Shown: positions 1 to 8,316, counted from the stretch's first letter. The stretch: DNA of 64,000 nucleotides from SXOA01 sp046593355 (GCA_046593355.1 JBKJNY010000044.1:62001-126000), one strand, 5' to 3'. Program-made: numbers and translations. Notes: a model not told the origin generated them from the sequence alone.

Positions 1-732
1 GGTGTCCATGTTGTTGCCGTGGTTGGACGCAAGCACGGTGCGGAGGTCGCCATAGACCAGGAAGTGCGGCAGCGTGAGGTTGGTCGGACCGAAGAGGGTT
101 CCTCCGGCGGGATACTGCCCCGGCAGATAGAAGCCGCGGCCCCATTCGACCCAGGGGCGCTGGACCGGCACCGGCTGCTTGTCGCGGTAGGTGGCGTCGG
201 CGGAGTTCTCGTCGCTATCGGGAACGTAGGAAAGGGAGTCCGGGCCGAAGTCGAGCGGAGAGTATGGGGCGATGGTGGCGGAAGGGTCGGAACTGGGAAC
301 TTCACCGGCGAAGGACTGACGAGGAGGGGGCAACTCTTCGCTGGCGGGAGGAAGTCGGACGGGACCAAGTAGGTCGTCGCTTTGGGTAGGGGTCGGGAGG
401 GGTTTTCGCGGACTTGCACTTTGAACCACGGAAGACTCCATCCGCGAAAACTCCTCCTGACCCCGTTCGCGTGGGGTCTGGGGAAACTGCGATTCGGTGA
501 TGACTCGACGCGTGGTCCCTAGGCTGGAATCGGTATCGGTCTCGGGGCCACCGTAACGGGGTCGGGAGGAGTTTTCGCGGGAAGAGTCCATTGGCGACGA
601 ATCGTCTGCCGCCGCGAAAACCCCTCCCGACCCCTCGCCCCGCGCAGCCGAGACCCCGGCCGCCACGGCGAGCAATATTGCCAGCAGGGCCGCCAGCTTT
701 AGGCGGAAGTAAAGGGAAGCAGCACGAGGCAT
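1..732 (-). CDS. Secreted surface or porin-like protein, 3' end outside the window
   Basis: The reading frame is open from the ATG at 732 to the window edge (244 codons). It starts two bases after the stop of the upstream cytochrome, so the pair is probably translationally coupled. The N-terminus has a signal peptide (basic start, then LKLAALLAILLAVAAGVSAA). A Ser/Pro-rich low-complexity stretch follows to about residue 150, and then an ordered segment with WVEWGRGFYLPGQYP and NLTLPHFLVYGDLRT. That segment resembles the start of beta-barrel outer-membrane proteins found in planctomycetes; this is recognition by eye, and the barrel itself lies outside the window. The low-complexity part is built partly from four copies of a palindromic repeat (see repeat entry). 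Confidence 0.6.
   Translation of the reverse strand, partial: MPRAASLYFRLKLAALLAILLAVAAGVSAARGEGSGGVFAAADDSSPMDSSRENSSRPRYGGPETDTDSSLGTTRRVITESQFPQTPRERGQEEFSRMESSVVQSASPRKPLPTPTQSDDLLGPVRLPPASEELPPPRQSFAGEVPSSDPSATIAPYSPLDFGPDSLSYVPDSDENSADATYRDKQPVPVQRPWVEWGRGFYLPGQYPAGGTLFGPTNLTLPHFLVYGDLRTVLASNHGNNMDT
389..634. repeat. Two inverted pairs of a 23-nt palindromic element inside a CDS
   Basis: The motif GGTCGGGAGGGGTTTTCGCG occurs at 389-411 and 558-580. Its reverse complement occurs at 442-464 and 612-634. This gives two head-to-head pairs that could fold as hairpins. All four copies lie in the coding sequence of the surface-protein gene just after its signal peptide and keep the frame open. 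Confidence 0.75.
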
Positions 733-734
733 AG

Positions 735-2675
735 TCACCGCACGTCAAACTCCACGCTGTAGGCATGGACGTCGAGGATTTTTTCGTTCATCGCCAACTC
801 CATCTCCGGCGTGGCTTTGCAGAACCGCATGAAGTAAATCGGCTCCGCCCGGCTCCGCATCCGGACCGAGAGGCGGTAACGACCGGGCTGGCAAAGCAGT
901 TCGCCGGGGACGCGGTATTTGGCCGCCCGCTTGCCGTAGGGAGCGATGGAGTGTGCCTCCATGCGAATGAGCGGCGGATGGTTCAGGACCGTGATGGGAA
1001 GGGTGCCGGGACGCAGGAACGGCAGCGGATCAACGTCCACGTTGATCGGCAGGTACATTTCCCGGTCGGTCCCCTTTACGCCCGTGATGAGGAACTTGGT
1101 TTGCAGGTTGAAGAGCTGGGCGTCCCGCCGGATGCTTCCCGAACGGACTTCCAAGGAGTGCTGATCGGCGATGTCGCCGTTGCGGTCCACATAGCCGGAC
1201 TCCCAGACACGCTCGCCGCTCGGACCGGTGAGCACCGCGTTGAGCCAAAGTTGCGGTTGAGCGCCGAGCGAGCCGGACGGAGTATTGTGGCCGCCGTTGG
1301 TGCTGACGACCACATACTCGAATTTGAGATCCTGTCCGACACCGCGGCTGGAATTAAAGAACGGCCCTTCGATCTTCATGCCGTTCTCCATCACCTGGCT
1401 CCGCCACTCGTCTTTCTTCTGGAGCAGGGCGAAGTTTTCCTTGAGAACTTCCGCGGCATCCATCCGGTCGTCCATGTTTTTCCATTCGGCGGGAAAGCGA
1501 ATCGCCCCGCTGCCGGCCTGTTCAAGCTGCTTCTCGAAAGGTTCGGTTCCCCAGCCGGCCCGATAGTCGAACTTGTGCCAGGCATCGGCGGACCAGCGCT
1601 CGGCCTTCTTGTTCTGTGGATAGATGCCGGGGTGGGCGATGGAATATCCCGGCCCGTAAAAGCCGTGATTCGAGTGCTTGCGTTTGGAGTTGACCGCCTT
1701 TCCATCCATGAGTGCCGCCGGACCAATCTCATAGCCGCTGGCGATGCCGGGGATTTTTCCCATGTGGCAGTCCTGGCAGGAGACGCCGCACTTTCTGGCC
1801 GGCGAAGCCCGATACTGGGCCCAGACCACTTCCAAGGCGATGCCCGGATGGACCGTCACCTGGTGGCACGAAGCACAGAACGAGCTTTGATGGAGCTGTT
1901 CAAACTGAATTGCCCCGCGGTGAATGGGAATGCCCGGTCCCTTGTCGTTTGGGTCGGGCTTGACCTTGTAGAAGTCCTTCTTGGCGATCACCTCGCGTAG
2001 TCCGTCCCCTCCGAGCGTGCCGAAGACCGGGTCATTCACGGTCCCCGGCTCAATCCGCCGCTCGCCGTTAACGCGGCCGTATCGCTCCTGCACGCGGTGG
2101 CAGGCGACGCAGGTCACGCCCTCTTTGAACACTTGCGGAGCATCGATGATGGGTAGGTGCCGCGGGTATTCTTGGATGGTGGCGACCGGAGCGTGGCATC
2201 GCAGGCAGAAATAGCCGACGGTGCCGCGAGACAGTTCCGTGATGGTCTGCTCGAACTTGTGGAACATCGGCGAGATGGAAGCGTAGGCGTGGGAGGAGAC
2301 TCGCCACTCGTCGTAGATCTGCTTGTGGCATTCCGCGCAGGTCGTCGCCGACGGATAGTCCGTAGTGGCGAAGCAGGCGGCATGAGGGTCTTCGCCCGGC
2401 GCGAGCTGCTTGGCGTTGGCCTCATCGCCGGTTGCTGGAGGCTTGGGCTGGACGGAATGCGGGGCGTGCCGCGCGGGGGCGAGCAGGTCGTCCTTGTCGT
2501 CTTTGCTTTCGCCCAACAGGTCGCCGCCAGAGTCGTCCGCCGCCGGCAGTCGGGCGACGGGGCCGTAGACACGCTGGCGTGAAGGGGTTGGTTCCGCGGC
2601 GAAGCAGGAACTGGCCAGCAGCGCCAGGCAGGCGGCCGCCGCCCCAGCATGTCGATAGCGGATTCGGCCATCCAT
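735..2675 (-). CDS. Secreted five-haem cytochrome c (c554-like)
   Basis: This 646-residue protein starts at the ATG at 2675, directly before the signal peptide (HAGAAAACLALLASSCFAA); a longer upstream frame exists but would bury it. Five haem-binding CXXCH motifs are visible: CAECH, CLRCH, CVACH, CASCH and CQDCH. The pattern matches the cytochrome c554/multihaem superfamily, which transfers electrons in the periplasm. The C-terminal third has no haem motifs and begins near NGGHNTPSGSLG, a beta-rich segment also seen in planctomycete multihaem proteins. It is followed two bases later by a porin-like gene. The redox partner cannot be told from sequence. Confidence 0.85.
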   Translation of the reverse strand: MDGRIRYRHAGAAAACLALLASSCFAAEPTPSRQRVYGPVARLPAADDSGGDLLGESKDDKDDLLAPARHAPHSVQPKPPATGDEANAKQLAPGEDPHAACFATTDYPSATTCAECHKQIYDEWRVSSHAYASISPMFHKFEQTITELSRGTVGYFCLRCHAPVATIQEYPRHLPIIDAPQVFKEGVTCVACHRVQERYGRVNGERRIEPGTVNDPVFGTLGGDGLREVIAKKDFYKVKPDPNDKGPGIPIHRGAIQFEQLHQSSFCASCHQVTVHPGIALEVVWAQYRASPARKCGVSCQDCHMGKIPGIASGYEIGPAALMDGKAVNSKRKHSNHGFYGPGYSIAHPGIYPQNKKAERWSADAWHKFDYRAGWGTEPFEKQLEQAGSGAIRFPAEWKNMDDRMDAAEVLKENFALLQKKDEWRSQVMENGMKIEGPFFNSSRGVGQDLKFEYVVVSTNGGHNTPSGSLGAQPQLWLNAVLTGPSGERVWESGYVDRNGDIADQHSLEVRSGSIRRDAQLFNLQTKFLITGVKGTDREMYLPINVDVDPLPFLRPGTLPITVLNHPPLIRMEAHSIAPYGKRAAKYRVPGELLCQPGRYRLSVRMRSRAEPIYFMRFCKATPEMELAMNEKILDVHAYSVEFDVR

Positions 2676-2891
2676 AGCACGGTCCCTGCGCCACTTTAGC
2701 AGAGGGCTGAAATCGATGGCGGGAATCCATTCCCGCATTTGCCCCTCTCTGTCTCATCGGAGCGTGGAGACGAACCTTACAACTTTGCGGCCTCGTCCGC
2801 CAAAGCATGGCCCATCCGCATAATCGGCAGGGCAGGGAAACGACGACTGGGAAAGATGTGCGGGACGAATCGGTCGTAGCACGTGCCGGCT

Positions 2892-3059
2892 TCACCCTCG
2901 CAACTTCGCCGCCTCGGCTTCCAGGGAGGCAATTTCCTTCTCCAGACCCTGCACTTCGCCCGGCTCGTCGTCCTGCTTTTTTGCGCCGGCCAATTGCTGC
3001 TTGAGCATTTGCAGCTTGTGCTTGATGATTTCCAGGCGTTTCTTTTCGCGGCCGTCCAT
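2892..3059 (-). CDS. Small charged coiled-coil protein (55 aa)
   Basis: The 55-residue frame begins MDGREKKRLEIIKHKL and is almost entirely helical and charged, with heptad-like spacing (LEIIKHKLQMLKQQL, then LEKEIASLEAEAAKL). It has no cysteines or membrane segment. It lies between the small membrane-protein gene and the five-haem cytochrome on the same strand. Codon use and a clean ATG-to-TGA frame support a real gene. The function is unknown; it may be a dimerising accessory peptide. Confidence 0.6.
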   Translation of the reverse strand: MDGREKKRLEIIKHKLQMLKQQLAGAKKQDDEPGEVQGLEKEIASLEAEAAKLRG

Positions 3060-3117
3060 AAGGGTCTTTCAAAGATTGTTGAACCTCGCCGACAGGATGC
3101 AAATGTCCGGCGAGCGG

Positions 3118-3507
3118 CTAGAGCAGCCAGCGAAGCACCATTGTAATCGGCGGAACGGCCGCTGCGACCAGGGCGGCGACGACGATAGCCGGCGGAGGCG
3201 GAATTGGCCGCACGCGGTAGACCAGGGGCAGCAGCCCGACACAGACCAGGCTGGTGACGAGCGCCAGGAAGAGAAACAGGTCGGCGATATGTGCGGTGGT
3301 GACTCCCTCTCCCAGCGGCTGCGGATCGGCCCGGGAAATGATGACGGCGGGAACGGCGATTATCTCCGCAGCGACCGTGACTAGCAGCGTCAACATCCAG
3401 GCGACGGTCACGGCCACGGACTGGCGAGTTTCGCCATCGGTCGGATACCCAGCGGGACTCGCTCGCCGCGGCGAAGGCTTTGGCCGCTTCTTTTTCTTCT
3501 TGGACAT
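3118..3507 (-). CDS. Small integral membrane protein, unknown function
   Basis: The 129-residue protein starts at MSKKKKKRPKPSP (ATG at 3507). A very basic cytoplasmic tail is followed by three hydrophobic segments: WMLTLLVTVAAEIIAVPAVI, IADLFLFLALVTSLVCVGLL and AIVVAALVAAAVPPITMVL. The positive-inside rule puts the N-terminus in the cytoplasm. It heads the minus-strand group that contains the coiled-coil peptide and the cytochrome, and is divergent from the GTPase cluster. No family was recognised. Confidence 0.7.
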   Translation of the reverse strand: MSKKKKKRPKPSPRRASPAGYPTDGETRQSVAVTVAWMLTLLVTVAAEIIAVPAVIISRADPQPLGEGVTTAHIADLFLFLALVTSLVCVGLLPLVYRVRPIPPPPAIVVAALVAAAVPPITMVLRWLL

Positions 3508-3755
3508 GGCCCCAGGATGGCACAATCGGCACACTCGGCAAGGGGCATGCGCAGATGGCGCTGCGCCGATATTCAGGCGACCTTGATTTGCCGACCTTCG
3601 ATCTGTGACCTAGATTTCCGATGGCACCCGCCTGCCAGTCAGGCTGGTGCCGCGCGGTGAAATCCCGAAGTCTCGGGAAGGGCATTCGCCCCGTCCACCG
3701 CATAAAACACCACGAGCCGCACCAAGATATCGTGACCGCCACGCTCCGTCCTACC

Positions 3756-4916
3756 ATGTCGTTGTCCGCCTGGCTGCCGCTGCAAACCGCCGCCGGCGCA
3801 TTCCGCGAGGAATGCTCGTCGCACGAGCAGCTCGTGCAGGACCTGTTTGCGGACCTGGAACGGCTGGGGGGCGAGCTCGGCGCGAAGGCCGATGAGTTGG
3901 AAGCAGGCCGCCGCCATCTGGCCGAGCGCGGCCGTCAACTGGGGGAGCAGCGGAAGGAAGCCGCCCAGCTCTCGCACAAGCTCGAGCAGCAAGAGACGCA
4001 GCTCAGCGAGGCGCTGGCGGAGCTGCGCGAGCTGCGAGCAGAGCTGGCGAAGCGTCCCGAGCCGGGAGCCGCGCCCCTCGTATCGGGCCTATCCGCGGAT
4101 TCGCTGCGAGACGTCTCGGCGCAATTCGCCGAGCAGTTCGCACTCCTCAAACAACATTTGGATTCTGCCCAGCCCAATCCATCAGCAACCGCGGATCTGG
4201 AGGCGCTCAAACAGGATCTGCTCCAGCAGCAAGAGACCCAGCTCACGAAAGCTCTGGAGGAGCTGCGCGAGTTGCGGGCCGAATTCGCCAATCGGCCGGA
4301 AACTCCGGCTGTGGACGATTCCCAGTGCGCCAACCTGCGGCAGCAGCTCACGGAACTTCAAGTGGAACGGGCGGTGTTGCTGGCGCGCTTGGAAACCGCG
4401 GCCAGCCCGCCATCGCCGGGCGAAGCCAGCGGTCTTTCCCCGCAGGCCATCGAGTCCCTCACGGGTCAGATTGACCAGCAGTTTCTGGCTCTCCAGGAGA
4501 AACTCCTGGTCCTCCGCCAGGATCCGCCAGAAGCCTCGCAGCTCGAGTCCCTGAAGCAAGAGCGGCAGGAGCTCGAGGCCGAGTTGGAAATGGTCCGAGC
4601 CCGCAGCGCCGAACTGCAGGAAACAGTCTCCCGCCAAAAGCGCGAGTTGGCTGCCCAGCGCTTGGAAGTGAGTGAAGAGCTGAAAGAGCTGCGGACGCTG
4701 ATTTCCGATCAGGCGGAGCTGTTCGCCCAGCACGAGCCCGCGTCGTTTGTCGGATCGGCCGACTACCATGAACTCGCGGCGGAGCAGCGATCTTCTTCGT
4801 CCACGCTCGTCCACGAAGAACCTTCCGCAAAACCCCAAGACCCCGTTGTGAATTCCGTGATGGCCCAATTCGCCCGCTTGCAGCGAGACATCGCTCAGCG
4901 GCGGAAGAAAAAGTGA
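3756..4916 (+). CDS. Long coiled-coil protein, first gene of the GTPase cluster
   Basis: The start is placed at the ATG at 3756 (MSLSAWLPLQTAAGAFREEC); the in-frame extension upstream has no coding character. The 386 residues are largely Leu/Glu/Arg/Gln heptads from about residue 25 to 340. They include internally similar units (QETQLSEALAELRELRAEL and QETQLTKALEELRELRAEF) separated by short Pro/Ala-rich linkers. No signal peptide or membrane span is seen. The C-terminus ends in RRKKK. It lies 16 bp before the FGE-like gene, so it is probably co-transcribed and may act as a scaffold for that protein or the GTPase. The function is inferred only from context. Confidence 0.75.
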   Translation: MSLSAWLPLQTAAGAFREECSSHEQLVQDLFADLERLGGELGAKADELEAGRRHLAERGRQLGEQRKEAAQLSHKLEQQETQLSEALAELRELRAELAKRPEPGAAPLVSGLSADSLRDVSAQFAEQFALLKQHLDSAQPNPSATADLEALKQDLLQQQETQLTKALEELRELRAEFANRPETPAVDDSQCANLRQQLTELQVERAVLLARLETAASPPSPGEASGLSPQAIESLTGQIDQQFLALQEKLLVLRQDPPEASQLESLKQERQELEAELEMVRARSAELQETVSRQKRELAAQRLEVSEELKELRTLISDQAELFAQHEPASFVGSADYHELAAEQRSSSSTLVHEEPSAKPQDPVVNSVMAQFARLQRDIAQRRKKK

Positions 4917-4932
4917 CCAGAGAGGTGGCCTG

Positions 4933-6225
4933 ATGCCGACAAACTATCGAATTTTTCTGATGCTGCTCGTGGGCGGCAGCGCACTCGCCTGCGTGGCGGC
5001 CGGCTTGTCCCAACAGCATGGCGTGGTCATGGCTGGGGGGCTGGCAGCGCTGCTCTGTCTGGCGGGATTGGCTGCGCCGCTTCCTCGGGGGGCGACGGCG
5101 GCCCGACTGTCACTGGCCCGCTTCTTCCGGCGGCCACTGCCGGAAACCTATCCGCTGGCGGAGACGACTTTGGCCGAAGCCAGCCGCTCCGTGGCCGCGG
5201 TGAGCGGAGGCGGGAGCCTGGTCGATCAGATGTTGGCCCAGGGCCGCTACTCGCTGTTGCTCCGCCCGGAGATTGCCGAGAACCTCACCGCGTCGCAACT
5301 TCAAGGCGCGCATGAGGCGCTCGATTCGGCGATGGCCGTGGTGCCGCAAGGAACTGTCGTCATGCGGTCGTCACGGCTCGAGGAGGTGGCGGAGGAAGAC
5401 CGTCACAAAGTGGAAAAGAAAGTCGACGTCGAAGGGTATTACCTCGACCGCTTCCCCGTGACGAATCGCGAGTACCAGAAATTCGTCGATGCCGGAGGGT
5501 ACGAACAACTGCCTCTGTGGGACGAGGCGATCTGGCCGGCGATGCTGCAATTTGTCGACCGCACCGGACAGTCTGGCCCGCGGATCTGGGAGCACGGCCG
5601 TTACCCCACGGGCAAAGAAGACCACCCTGTCGTGGGCGTCTCCTGGTTTGAAGCTTCCGCTTATGCGCGCTGGGCGGGCAAACGCCTGGTCAGTGATGCC
5701 GAGTGGGTCAAAGCCGGCGTGTGGCCGGTGACGGCCGAAGGCTCCCGCCTGATGCAGCGGAAATTCCCCTGGGGAGACGCGATGGAACGCGAGCTGACGA
5801 ACCTGTGGGGCAGCGGCTGCGGCGACACCGTCCCGGTGACGCACCATGCCGAAGGGGCGAGCGTCGGCGGCATCCAGCAACTGGTGGGGAATGTGTGGGA
5901 GTGGACCAGCACGACCTTTGGGGCCTGGGAACCGGCGTCGGTCCGGCTGGAAACGGACATCCCGCTCAAGAGCCTGCGCGGCGGCGCGTTCGACACCTAC
6001 TTCGAGGCGCAGGCCCAATGCCAGTTTCAGTCCGGCGACAGCCCGCTGGCCCGCAAGCACAATATCGGCTTCCGCTGCTCGGTGGGCTTCCGGGACGTTG
6101 CCGAGCGGCAGGAAGCGGCCGCGCCGGTCAGCGGGGACGACGAAATTCACGAGCCCGGTTTTGAAGAGGGGGGGGCAGGCTGCCAGCCCGCCCAAGAATT
6201 GTGCTCCTCGGAATCCGCGAGTTAG
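4933..6225 (+). CDS. Membrane-anchored FGE/SUMF1-like domain protein
   Basis: This 430-residue protein starts at an ATG preceded by GAGGTGG. Two N-terminal hydrophobic segments (about residues 6-25 and 30-50) anchor it. A linker follows, then a formylglycine-generating-enzyme-like (SUMF1) domain from about residue 137 to 395. Typical signatures are VPQGTVVM, YYLDRFPVTNREYQKFV, HPVVGVSWFEASAYARWAGK, LVGNVWEWTS, SLRGGAF and NIGFRCSVGF. In the segment where true FGEs carry their two catalytic cysteines this protein reads GGAFDTYFEAQ, so sulfatase activation is unlikely and a binding or scaffold role is more likely. FGE-fold proteins are known as target-binding modules in bacterial conflict systems. 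Confidence 0.85.
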   Translation: MPTNYRIFLMLLVGGSALACVAAGLSQQHGVVMAGGLAALLCLAGLAAPLPRGATAARLSLARFFRRPLPETYPLAETTLAEASRSVAAVSGGGSLVDQMLAQGRYSLLLRPEIAENLTASQLQGAHEALDSAMAVVPQGTVVMRSSRLEEVAEEDRHKVEKKVDVEGYYLDRFPVTNREYQKFVDAGGYEQLPLWDEAIWPAMLQFVDRTGQSGPRIWEHGRYPTGKEDHPVVGVSWFEASAYARWAGKRLVSDAEWVKAGVWPVTAEGSRLMQRKFPWGDAMERELTNLWGSGCGDTVPVTHHAEGASVGGIQQLVGNVWEWTSTTFGAWEPASVRLETDIPLKSLRGGAFDTYFEAQAQCQFQSGDSPLARKHNIGFRCSVGFRDVAERQEAAAPVSGDDEIHEPGFEEGGAGCQPAQELCSSESAS

Positions 6226-6235
6226 GAATATCCTC

Positions 6236-6256
6236 ACGCCGAGCGTGAGGAGTACT
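6236..6256. repeat. Short hairpin between two cluster genes
   Basis: CCTCACGC, CGA, GCGTGAGG forms a perfect 8-bp stem followed by AGTACT. It matches one half of the two-hairpin element at 45068-45120 and lies in the 49-bp gap between the FGE-like and GTPase genes. Confidence 0.6.
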
Positions 6257-6274
6257 TTAGAAAGAGGTGCTGCC

Positions 6275-7180
6275 ATGAGAGCCAACGGTGTAGTCCTGCT
6301 CGATTCCTACCGCCTGTCGCAATACGCGGAGTCGGCGCCGTGTTATATCTGCGGCGGCGGCAACAATTTTGACGCGGAGCTGTGCCGCCATTGCCAGGCC
6401 CCGATGGCTTTGGCTCACCAGGCGAACTCCCAGAAAATCCACCCCAAGATGATCGCCGCCATCGGCCCTTCAGGAGCCGGTAAAACGGTCTATTTGGGCA
6501 TGCTCACCGACATGCTCTCGCGTCAGACGGAGCCCATGCAGATGCTCTCCCGCGGCGCATTCTCCATCGGCCTGCAACAGACCACCATGGCGTCGCTGTC
6601 GCGGTGCGAATTCCCCGGCAAGACCCCCAGCGAGCCCGACCGCTGGAACTGGGTCCATTGCCAGATCCTCCGCCGCAAGCACCGGCCCGTGGAGCTGATC
6701 CTCCCGGACCTGGCCGGCGAAGCGCTGATGGAAGAGGTCGAGCATCCGCACACCTATCCCGTCGTGCGGGCGTTTCTCGCCAAATGCTCCGGTGTGCTCG
6801 TCATGGTCGATGCCGCTCGCGTGGAGCGGGGAGAAGCCGACGAGGACTTCCAGACCATGAAACTCATCAGCTATCTCTGCGAGCTCAAGTACGAGAACAA
6901 TCAGCCCTGGGGCGCTCGGCCGGTGTCGCTGGTCTTTACCAAGGCCGACGAGTGCTCGAACTGCTTTGACGACCCGCACGCCTTTGCCCGGCAGCACGCG
7001 CCGGGGCTCTACCAGCAGTGCCGCGAGCGTCTGGCGAAGCACCGATTTTTTGGCGTGGGAGTGGCAGGCGCGAGCGCCTTTCGCAGCGACTTTTTCGGCC
7101 GCGTCCACGTGCCGCTGCGCATTGAGCCCCGCGGCATCGTCGAGCCCTTCCGCTGGCTGATCGAAGGGCTGGCGGCGTAA
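6275..7180 (+). CDS. Zinc-ribbon P-loop GTPase of the conflict-system (double-GTPase) type
   Basis: This 301-residue protein starts at the ATG at 6275 behind AAAGAGGTG. Residues 23-40 form a zinc ribbon (CYIC, then CRHC). The GTPase core follows: Walker A GPSGAGKT at 64-71, a DLAGE switch-II motif at 145-149, a VLVMVDAARV strand, and TKAD at 222-225 as the guanine-specificity motif. The arrangement (ribbon, GTPase, no membrane span) matches the TRAFAC-related family described alongside GAP1 proteins in multicellular bacteria; the exact subfamily is my inference. It is followed by a GAP1-like gene, its expected partner. Such GTPases are thought to act as threshold switches controlling effectors. 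Confidence 0.8.
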   Translation: MRANGVVLLDSYRLSQYAESAPCYICGGGNNFDAELCRHCQAPMALAHQANSQKIHPKMIAAIGPSGAGKTVYLGMLTDMLSRQTEPMQMLSRGAFSIGLQQTTMASLSRCEFPGKTPSEPDRWNWVHCQILRRKHRPVELILPDLAGEALMEEVEHPHTYPVVRAFLAKCSGVLVMVDAARVERGEADEDFQTMKLISYLCELKYENNQPWGARPVSLVFTKADECSNCFDDPHAFARQHAPGLYQQCRERLAKHRFFGVGVAGASAFRSDFFGRVHVPLRIEPRGIVEPFRWLIEGLAA

Positions 7181-7188
7181 GGAATTTT

Positions 7189-7298
7189 CTTAATCTTAAT
7201 CTTAATCTTAATCTTAATCTTAATCCTCGTCTGGTTCGGGGAGAGATACGATGAAGATAATTATTAAGATTAAGATTAAGATTAAGATTAAGATTAAT
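7189..7298. repeat. Inverted hexanucleotide tandem repeats forming a long hairpin
   Basis: Six CTTAAT units at 7189-7224 face five ATTAAG units plus a partial one at 7263-7298 across a 38-nt loop. The arms are complementary over about 34 bases. The structure fills the gap between the GTPase stop codon and the GAP1-like start codon. Confidence 0.9.
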
Positions 7299-7314
7299 AG
7301 CAATTGGAGGAGGA

Positions 7315-8055
7315 GTGCGTATACCCCAGGCCATCTTCACCTCCCTTCGCAGCCAGAAGATTTCTGGCTATCAACTGGCCGCCAAGAGCGCGGAGATTGG
7401 GGACGAGCTGGCCCGCGAGCTGACCGCCTGGGGACCGGCACACGATTCGCTGCTGGACGAGACTGCCCTCGAACCAAGCGTCAATTTTCATCCGCTGGGC
7501 CGGGACCACTTCTGCCTGTCGCTGACCAGCTCCGCCGGAGCGGAATACAGCAGTCGGGCCGGCGCACGGGTTTACACTCAAATGTTCGTTTTGCCGCGGG
7601 AGGCGCTGGCACGGTTCGACAACAATCCGTTTCTGATCTTGCGAGCGATCGATGCCGCGGGGCGCGCCGCGGCATACGAGCAGCTGCCGCAGCGGTTGCG
7701 GTCCCTGCCGTTGATTGGCCGGGCGGGGCCAACCGACCAAGGCTGCCCCGAGCGATGGAGCGAAGAACATGCACCGGAGTCGCTGTCCAAACTGGCAACG
7801 GCCGTCCTGGAAAACTCGTCGGTTGGCCTGGCGACTTCGCTCCCCCCCCGCTCGATCTTCGCCGCCCTGTTCCAACGCATTCCACCGGATGAGCGGCCGC
7901 AAGTCTCGTTCACCACCGGCCTGCGGCACTCGCCTCGCCGCCCGTTTCGGCTGTTCGTGTTGCCCAGCGACCCCATTGCGTGTCGCAAGTTCCAGCACCA
8001 GCCGGAAATAACGGTCGTGGAGCTGTCACGGCGACCACTTTCGAAGCCATCTTAG
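7315..8055 (+). CDS. GAP1-like GTPase-associated protein (short form)
   Basis: This 246-residue protein starts at a GTG at 7315, with GGAGG four bases upstream; the domain begins at once (RIPQAIFTSL), which supports that start. The N-terminal pattern QAIFTSLRSQKISGYQLAAKS, split in two by the basic turn, fits the N-terminal domain of GTPase-associated protein 1 (type N2 in Pfam terms, from memory). The middle part (VYTQMFVLPREALARFDNNPF) fits the region that follows in that family. Known members are usually much longer, so this copy seems to lack the C-terminal part. No membrane segment is seen. Its place behind the GTPase gene suggests they work as a pair. A domain search would be decisive. 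Confidence 0.65.
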   Translation: MRIPQAIFTSLRSQKISGYQLAAKSAEIGDELARELTAWGPAHDSLLDETALEPSVNFHPLGRDHFCLSLTSSAGAEYSSRAGARVYTQMFVLPREALARFDNNPFLILRAIDAAGRAAAYEQLPQRLRSLPLIGRAGPTDQGCPERWSEEHAPESLSKLATAVLENSSVGLATSLPPRSIFAALFQRIPPDERPQVSFTTGLRHSPRRPFRLFVLPSDPIACRKFQHQPEITVVELSRRPLSKPS

Positions 8056-8063
8056 GTTTGCTG

Positions 8064-8229
8064 GGTGGCACGCCCACGGCTACTCCGTGTTTCAACCTGC
8101 ATCGTGTTCGACGAAACTAACCCGAAGCGTAAGCGAGGAAGAGCCCATGGCTTACGTCGTTTTTCCTCGCTAACGCTTCGGGTTGGTGTCGGGCACAGGT
8201 TGAAACACTGAGTAGCCCTGCGTGCCACC
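8064..8229. repeat. Nested inverted repeat, about 165 bp
   Basis: The outer arms carry GGTGGCACGC, GGCTACTC and GTGTTTCAACCTG on the left and their complements CAGGTTGAAACAC, GAGTAGCC and GCGTGCCACC on the right. The inner arms are AACCCGAAGCGTAAGCGAGG and CCTCGCTAACGCTTCGGGTT. The whole gap between the GAP1-like gene and the J-like gene is this structure. A partial inner arm recurs at 62981-63004. Confidence 0.8.
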
Positions 8230-8316
8230 CCCTAGCGCTTGTCACTTTCCTTCGCCCCAGTGATAATGAAAGGCGACCCAGGAATGATCTCGCTGCACGC
8301 ACAGGCAGTCGCGCCC

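Noticed and set aside
302..766. A 154-codon minus-strand frame over the surface-protein gene
   Set aside because: It is one frame off the gene that starts at 732 with a signal peptide. Its product is an Arg/Gly/Pro-rich shadow.
765..2000. A 411-codon plus-strand frame
   Set aside because: It is antisense to the five-haem cytochrome and has no recognisable domain.
7189..7298. Possible CRISPR-like or VNTR array
   Set aside because: The units are six bases, without spacers, and in two opposed arms; no cas gene is present.
7251..7892. A frame beginning MKIIIKIKIK that runs through the hexamer repeat
   Set aside because: It is out of frame with the GAP1-like gene and turns into Arg/Gly-rich sequence. 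The GTG at 7315 with its own ribosome site gives the protein that fits a family.
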